Assembly: GCA_020427395.1 (NCBI GenBank)
Contig: JAGQON010000016.1
Span: 28,567 to 92,566 of the forward strand
DNA length: 64,000 nt
Source: Phycisphaerales bacterium
GTDB taxonomy: Bacteria > Planctomycetota > Phycisphaerae > Phycisphaerales > UBA1924
Direction of reading: 5' to 3'
The notes beneath the pieces were generated by a model. The model saw only the letters and a program-made list of their open reading frames with translations, searched no databases and had not been told where the DNA came from. A program made the position numbers and the translations under genes. Positions 59,366-64,000 of the stretch are shown here, in pieces; the first letter of the stretch is position 1, and each line of letters begins with the position of its first letter.

Positions 59366-61270
59366 ATGTCGATCCGTACGATTCACCGTTGCTCGGCGGC
59401 GCTTTCGCTGCTGAGTGTCTCGAGCGTCCTCGCTCAGCCACAAGGGTACATGGATAACACCGCGCTGAGCGAGCGCCTGAAGTCGATCGCAACAAGCGAA
59501 CACGCGAGCCTCAGCACCATCGGCGAGAGCCTGGGTGGGCAGGGCATTCACCTGCTCACGATCTCAGGGAGCGACAAGCCACATGAGCAGCCGGCGCTGC
59601 TGATCGTGGGTGGCCTTGACGCCCAGTACCTAGTGAGCACCGAGGTGGCAACCCGCATCGCCGAGGACATGCTCAGCGAGCATGCCGACATGCTCGATGC
59701 CATGACGATCTACATTGTTCCGCGTGCGAACCCGGACGGGGCGGCCCGGAACATGCGTCCGCTGACCATGGGGCACATCGGGAACGCACGCCTTGTCGAT
59801 GAGGACAGGGATCGGTTGCTCGATGAGGACCAGCCGGATGATCTCAATGGGGATGGCGTCATCACGATGATGCGCCGACTTGAGCCCTCGCTCGACGATG
59901 CGCCAACCCACCTTGCTGACCCGGACGACCCGCGACTCAACATCAAGCCGGACGCTAAGGAGGGCCAGGTCGCGAGCTTTACCCTGTACCCCGAGGGCCT
60001 CGACAACGATAGTGATGGACGAATCAATGAGGACCCGTTTGGTTCGGTTGATCTCAACATGAACTTCATGCACATGTGGCCCGAGCACGACCCGCACGCC
60101 GGTCGTTATCCGCTCTCAGAACCGGAAACGATGGCCCTGGTCAAGTTCATGCTCGAGCACGACAACATCATCGCGGCGGTGACGCTCGGCAAGCACGACA
60201 ACTTGATCAATCAGCCGGATGCCAAGAGCAAGGACATCACCGGTCGGGCTCCAAAGGGAATCGATGGCGACGATGCCGAGCTGTACAAGCAGGCCGGGGA
60301 GTGGTTCAAGGAAGCGACATCGATGAGCAGTGCCGAGAAGGCGGATGCCGCGGGGAGCTTCCAAAGCTGGGTCTACGCTCAGCGCGGGCTCCCGAGCTTC
60401 GCCATCAACCCGTGGTCGCTGCCTGAGGAAGCGAAGAGCGACGAGAAGAAGTCCGACAAGCCCGCCGAAAAACCTGAAGCCAGCGATGAGCCGACGCTGA
60501 CACCCTCGCCCATCGGCGACATCAGCCAGGAAACGCTGGATGAGCTCGCCGAGGCCTATACCAACATGACCGGCGAGCAGGTCGATGAATCGATGATGAC
60601 GCAGGTTACGCCGCAGATGATCGAGCAGTTCGCGGCCCAGTTGGGGATCGAGGTCCGCCGTGTCAAGCCCGATGCCGAACCCGAAGCAGAAGTACCCGAT
60701 GGCAAGGGTAACGCGAACAAGAAGCCCAAGAAGAAGCTCAGCGAGGATGCGAAGTGGCTCGCGTTCTTTGATGAGCACGGGATCGAGGCGTTTGTTGACT
60801 GGGAGGCATTCGATCACCCGACGCTTGGCAAAGTTGAGATCGGCGGCTTCAAGCCCGGCATCAAGATCAACCCGCCCGCGGACCTGCTCGATGAGCTGGC
60901 CCAGAAGCACACCGCGTTCGTCACGCGGCTGCTGGAGGCGGCACCCAAGGTCGAGGTGCACGGCCCGGAGGTCAAGGACCTGGGCGGGGGGCTGTACGAG
61001 GTACGAGTCACCATCGTCAATAACGGCGAACTGCCGACCACGACCCGGTATTCGCGGTCCACGCGGTCGGTCAAGCCGACCATCGTTCGTTTGTCTGCGG
61101 ATGTAGACCACATCATCACTGGGCAGCGTGTTGATCGAGTCTGGGGCGTGGATGAGCACGGTGGCCGATCGGAGCATCACTGGATCTTCCGAAGCGACGA
61201 CCTGTCATCCGAAACGATCGAGATCATGGACCCACGGTTCGGCAACCAGACCATCGAGCTGCGCAACTGA
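59366..61270 (+). CDS. Secreted M14 (zinc carboxypeptidase)-fold pseudoenzyme
   Basis: A 634-residue exported protein. Signal peptide 1-22 (SIRTIHRCSAALSLLSVSSVLA). The fold matches the next gene over the first 350 residues: NPDG, EDQPDDLNGDGVIT and YPEGLDNDSDGRINEDPFG align with it. The zinc motif HxxE is Asp85/Tyr88 (GGLDAQYL). The third metal ligand is still present as His277 (LGKHDNL), one residue out of register. The catalytic Glu is Asn348 (SFAINPW). It is therefore probably catalytically dead. A charged Lys/Glu-rich linker (about 355-395) precedes a C-terminal beta domain. The start has no obvious Shine-Dalgarno. It may regulate or scaffold the active sibling encoded 20 bases downstream. 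Confidence 0.85.
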   Translation: MSIRTIHRCSAALSLLSVSSVLAQPQGYMDNTALSERLKSIATSEHASLSTIGESLGGQGIHLLTISGSDKPHEQPALLIVGGLDAQYLVSTEVATRIAEDMLSEHADMLDAMTIYIVPRANPDGAARNMRPLTMGHIGNARLVDEDRDRLLDEDQPDDLNGDGVITMMRRLEPSLDDAPTHLADPDDPRLNIKPDAKEGQVASFTLYPEGLDNDSDGRINEDPFGSVDLNMNFMHMWPEHDPHAGRYPLSEPETMALVKFMLEHDNIIAAVTLGKHDNLINQPDAKSKDITGRAPKGIDGDDAELYKQAGEWFKEATSMSSAEKADAAGSFQSWVYAQRGLPSFAINPWSLPEEAKSDEKKSDKPAEKPEASDEPTLTPSPIGDISQETLDELAEAYTNMTGEQVDESMMTQVTPQMIEQFAAQLGIEVRRVKPDAEPEAEVPDGKGNANKKPKKKLSEDAKWLAFFDEHGIEAFVDWEAFDHPTLGKVEIGGFKPGIKINPPADLLDELAQKHTAFVTRLLEAAPKVEVHGPEVKDLGGGLYEVRVTIVNNGELPTTTRYSRSTRSVKPTIVRLSADVDHIITGQRVDRVWGVDEHGGRSEHHWIFRSDDLSSETIEIMDPRFGNQTIELRN

Positions 61271-61290
61271 GCGTTCAAAGGAGCAACACC

Positions 61291-63060
61291 ATGAAGAAGT
61301 TCAATACCATGCGTCGTTCGATGCTCTCGCTCGCGATGATCGCCTGCTCGGGCTCCGTCGTGACCACTGCGCAGGCACAGCAGCAGATCCCATCCAAGGT
61401 CGATGTGTCTTGGAACCGCTTCTATGACTACAACGAGATGGAGCAGATCCTTCAGGATCTGGTGAAGGCGTACCCCGATCTGCTCACGCTTGAGTCGCTG
61501 GGCAAGAGCGAGCAGGGGCGCGATATGTGGATGGTTGTCCTCAACAACCCCAAGACGGGCAAGGACACCGAGAAGCCGGCGATGTACATCGACGGCAATG
61601 TGCACGGCAACGAGATCCAGGCGACGGAGACCGTGCTTTATTCGATCTGGTACCTGACCAAGAGCTATGGAGAGGTCGATCAGCTGACCGAGCTCATGGA
61701 CCGTGTTGCCTTTTACTTTGTGCCTTCGATCAATCCCGATGGTCGTGCGCACTGGTTTGATGAGCCCAACACGCCGCACAGCTCGCGATCGGGCCAGCGC
61801 CCCACAGACAATGACTACGACGGGCAGCTCGACGAGGATGGGCCCGAGGACCTCGACGGCGACGGCAGCATCACCCAGATGTGGCGATTCGATCCCAACG
61901 GCGACTTCCGACGCAACGCCAAGGACCCGCGCATCATCGAGCGTGTCCCCGATGGTGAGCAGGGCGAGCTGAGCCGCCTTGGTTCCGAGGGCATCGACAA
62001 CGACGGCGACGGGCGGATCAATGAGGACGGCCCTGGCGGATATGACATGAACCGGAACTGGGCGAGCGATTGGCAGCCAAACTCGATCCAGTTCGGTGCG
62101 GGCGAGTATCCGTTCGATCGTCCGGAGGTCAAAGCGGTCGCGGATTTCATTCTGACCCGACCGAACATCGCTGCTGGGCAGAGCTACCACAACACGGGCG
62201 GCATGATCCTGCGTGGACCGGGTGCTTCGTATCTGGAGAACCTCTACCCGCGTGAAGACCGACGGATGTACGACGAGATCGGACGGGCGGGCGAGGACCT
62301 GCTGCCGTATTACAACTACATGGTGATCCATGCCGACCTGTACACCGTGCACGGCGGGTTCGTGAACTGGCTTGCCGAAGGGCTGGGCATCGCGAGCTTC
62401 ACGAATGAGTTGTGGACGGATCGGCGTATCATGCCCGATCCCAGCCGCGAGTTCAGTGGCGAGGAGGAGATGCACTGGCAGGACCGGATGCTCTTCGGGC
62501 AGACATTCACCGACTACAGCGAGTACGACCACCCCCAGTACGGCAAGGTCCTCATCGGCGGCGGCACAAAGTACTCCTCGCGTGTGACTCCCCCGTTCAT
62601 GCTCGAAGAGGGTTGCCACCGCAACTTCGCGTTTACGATGTTCCATGCCCAGAACATGCCCGAACTGCGCTTCAAGTGGGCGGGAGTTGAGAAGCTCAGC
62701 GACGACCTCTGGCAGGTCACGGTCGAGATCGAGAATACCAAGCTCATCGGTTCACGGCTGGCGATCGCGGCCCGGAACAAAGTCGGTCTGCCCGACATGT
62801 TCACGCTCGACGGTGCGGATGTTGTGCTCTCCGGGCGAGTCAGCGATCGATTCGATCAATCGATGTACCCGACTCAGGACCGTCCCAATCGGTTGCTGAT
62901 CGAAGACGGCATCAGCGGCGAATCGCAAAGCACCTTCCGTTTCCTTGTCCGTGGAGATGAGGGAAGCATGATCGAGCTCAACTATCAGGCGGAGAAGGCA
63001 CGGGATATCCAGGCCCGGTTCCCTCTGCGTGAGCGTGAGATCGATCTCTCCGACAAATAG
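61291..63060 (+). CDS. Secreted M14 zinc carboxypeptidase-like peptidase
   Basis: A 589-residue exported metallopeptidase. Signal peptide about 1-32 (MLSLAMIACSGSVVTTAQAQ). Zinc ligands are His105 and Glu108 (NVHGNEIQ) and His300 (QSYHNTGG); the catalytic Glu is Glu373 (SFTNELW). All four are present. Asp-rich insertions (DYDGQLDEDGPEDLDGDG and DNDGDGRINEDGPG) look like calcium-binding loops. The C-terminal 140 residues form a beta-rich domain (VEIENTKLIGSRLAIAARN). AAAGGAG lies about eight bases before the ATG. It is the second gene of a tandem pair, 20 bases after the pseudoenzyme. It probably removes C-terminal amino acids from extracellular peptides; the substrate is unknown. Confidence 0.93.
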   Translation: MKKFNTMRRSMLSLAMIACSGSVVTTAQAQQQIPSKVDVSWNRFYDYNEMEQILQDLVKAYPDLLTLESLGKSEQGRDMWMVVLNNPKTGKDTEKPAMYIDGNVHGNEIQATETVLYSIWYLTKSYGEVDQLTELMDRVAFYFVPSINPDGRAHWFDEPNTPHSSRSGQRPTDNDYDGQLDEDGPEDLDGDGSITQMWRFDPNGDFRRNAKDPRIIERVPDGEQGELSRLGSEGIDNDGDGRINEDGPGGYDMNRNWASDWQPNSIQFGAGEYPFDRPEVKAVADFILTRPNIAAGQSYHNTGGMILRGPGASYLENLYPREDRRMYDEIGRAGEDLLPYYNYMVIHADLYTVHGGFVNWLAEGLGIASFTNELWTDRRIMPDPSREFSGEEEMHWQDRMLFGQTFTDYSEYDHPQYGKVLIGGGTKYSSRVTPPFMLEEGCHRNFAFTMFHAQNMPELRFKWAGVEKLSDDLWQVTVEIENTKLIGSRLAIAARNKVGLPDMFTLDGADVVLSGRVSDRFDQSMYPTQDRPNRLLIEDGISGESQSTFRFLVRGDEGSMIELNYQAEKARDIQARFPLREREIDLSDK

Positions 63061-63097
63061 CACATTGCCAAGCGAAAGCATCTGAATCAGTTGAAAA

Positions 63098-63124
63098 AGC
63101 AGCCGGAAAATCCGGCTGCTTTTT
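63098..63124. terminator. Bidirectional intrinsic terminator between the M14 gene and the tagged secreted protein gene
   Basis: A perfect ten-base-pair stem AGCAGCCGGA / TCCGGCTGCT (63098-63107 with 63111-63120) and a three-base loop. T-run on the plus side (63121-63124) and A-run (63094-63098) on the other, so it can serve both convergent genes. Confidence 0.9.
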
Positions 63125-63151
63125 ACTTGGAAGTAGTTGTGGTCCGACGGG

Positions 63152-63808
63152 TTAGCGATGTCGACGCGAGGCAGCCAGGCCGCCGAGGCCGAGAATGGCG
63201 AGCGCGCCCGGTGCGGGGACGGCCGCGGCATTGACACGAGCATCGCCAACGTCGGCTCCCGTCAGGTCAGCGGTCGCGAACTGATTGTCCAGCAGGAACC
63301 CAGCGAACTCGCTCGAAACGAGCAGGTCGGCTTCGATGATGAGCCCGCCGGCGTCCGCGCTGAGGAAAGAGGGCGCCGCGACATCGAAGAGGATCGCGGA
63401 GATACCGGTCGTGCTCTGGACAAAGAATCCGCTCCGATCGCCACCGACGCGCATCGCATCGTATCCGATCGTGAAGTTGCCCACTTCAACCGAGTCGCTG
63501 TTGAAGAAAACCGAACCGGTGTGCTCGATCGAGCCCGCAAAGTTGCTCAGCCCTGCGTCGTATGAGAATGATGTTGGAAGCATCGAGGCATCGCGGGCAT
63601 TGATGCCGAACGCAACACTCATGTCGCCAAGTTCGCCCGGCGCGATCACATCGGATGACACGCCAGAGAGCGTCAGACTGGCCGCTGACGCGAGCGTGTC
63701 CGTGTCGAGCAAGACACTGGTCTGCCCACCAACCACATCAAAGTCCTGAGCGTGTGCCATTGTGGAGGCAAACGCGAGAAGAACTGCCATTGAAATCTTG
63801 GTACTCAT
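63152..63808 (-). CDS. Secreted protein with C-terminal Pro-Gly / Arg sorting tag
   Basis: A 218-residue exported protein. Signal peptide about 1-21 (SMAVLLAFASTMAHAQ). The body is Ser/Asp/Gly/Thr-rich and beta-strand-like, with no Cys and no recognised domain. It ends VPAPGALAILGLGGLAASRRHR, close to the tag at 38371-39117: Pro motif, hydrophobic helix, basic end. AGGAGG lies about six bases before the ATG, one of the strongest Shine-Dalgarno sequences in the window, which suggests high expression. It is convergent with the M14 gene and shares its terminator. Function unknown; a surface-attached or released structural protein is plausible. Confidence 0.85.
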   Translation of the reverse strand: MSTKISMAVLLAFASTMAHAQDFDVVGGQTSVLLDTDTLASAASLTLSGVSSDVIAPGELGDMSVAFGINARDASMLPTSFSYDAGLSNFAGSIEHTGSVFFNSDSVEVGNFTIGYDAMRVGGDRSGFFVQSTTGISAILFDVAAPSFLSADAGGLIIEADLLVSSEFAGFLLDNQFATADLTGADVGDARVNAAAVPAPGALAILGLGGLAASRRHR

Positions 63809-64000
63809 TTTTCCTCCTAATCACAGAGTCATCGCACCGAAAGCCCAGTGCTGCGGTACGAACGTGATGACCTGTGTGTGGAGGAGCGCGGGGTTTGTAT
63901 ATCCCGCGATCAGTGAAACGACTTGATGGGGTTGCCGAGCCCAATCAAGCGCATTGCCTGCTTTGTACGCAGTGCTTGTGTTGACGCGACTGCGTTCGCG
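63809..64000. other. Upstream region of the tagged secreted protein gene
   Basis: 192 bases to the window end. I see no gene. It would hold the promoter for the minus-strand gene ending at 63808, but no pair of boxes is convincing. Confidence 0.4.

Noticed and set aside
61177..62646. 489-codon frame opposite the M14 peptidase genes
   Set aside because: It runs across the gap between two conserved genes on the other strand and has shadow composition.
1..64000. CRISPR array, insertion sequence, prophage or integrative element
   Set aside because: No regularly spaced repeats, transposase, integrase or terminal repeats were seen. Composition is uniform except a modest dip at 36.6-38.1 kb.

Overview
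The window looks like a chromosomal segment from a planctomycete of the class Phycisphaerae, probably Phycisphaerales. The evidence is indirect but consistent. DNA is GC-rich and genes are densely packed, many with ATGA/GTGA stop-start overlaps. Two secreted proteins end in a Pro-Ala-Pro-Gly / Leu-rich / poly-Arg sorting tag. Two others end in dockerin-like EF-hand pairs. One secreted protein has a type IV pilin-like N-terminus and an H-X9-D-G C-terminal motif, which is common in planctomycetes. I saw no rRNA, tRNA, IS element, prophage or CRISPR array.

Layout: 1-4543 (minus) is a tripartite efflux operon: TolC-like lipoprotein, HlyD/MacA-like adaptor, MacB-type ATPase, and a permease cut by the window edge. 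4727-6669 (plus) holds two glycosyltransferases. 6635-19069 (minus) is the most interesting region. It encodes an MsbA-like exporter coupled to a secretin lipoprotein with a long C-terminal extension, a 1529-residue protein with glycosyltransferase and methyltransferase modules, a methyltransferase with a coiled-coil tail, and a Wzm/Wzt-type ABC exporter. I read it as a surface-glycan assembly and export locus. The methyltransferase-plus-coiled-coil protein resembles the logic of the E. coli O9a chain-length regulator WbdD. 19292-25494 holds a subtilisin-like protease, fumarase and a transglutaminase-like protein. 25507-28437 holds adenylate kinase and EF-G. 28835-35297 (minus) is a five-gene unit: ispH, rlmN, a YwaF/TMEM164-like membrane protein, a WecA-like sugar-phosphate transferase and an O-antigen-ligase-like protein.

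35417-49201 is mostly plus strand: a secreted endo/exonuclease/phosphatase-family protein, a pseudopilin unit, a tagged secreted protein, an M20 dipeptidase, a large GATase-like membrane protein with an ABC ATPase, a dockerin-like secreted protein, a prolyl oligopeptidase and a BaiN-like flavoprotein. 49198-55695 holds a class V aminotransferase, a NAPE-PLD-like metallohydrolase divergent from cardiolipin synthase, and a cytidylyltransferase-kinase fusion followed by a glycosyltransferase. 55747-59159 encodes reductive pyrimidine catabolism (PreA, dihydropyrimidinase, beta-ureidopropionase). 59366-63060 encodes two tandem M14 peptidase-fold proteins, the first of which has lost its catalytic residues. 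The window ends with a second tagged secreted protein.

The best candidates for undescribed biology are the secretin/MsbA/glycan cluster (4.7-19 kb), the WbdD-like methyltransferase in it, and the M14 pseudoenzyme-enzyme pair. All functional calls are from reading the sequence by eye; no database search was run. Start sites were chosen from Shine-Dalgarno spacing where one was visible.
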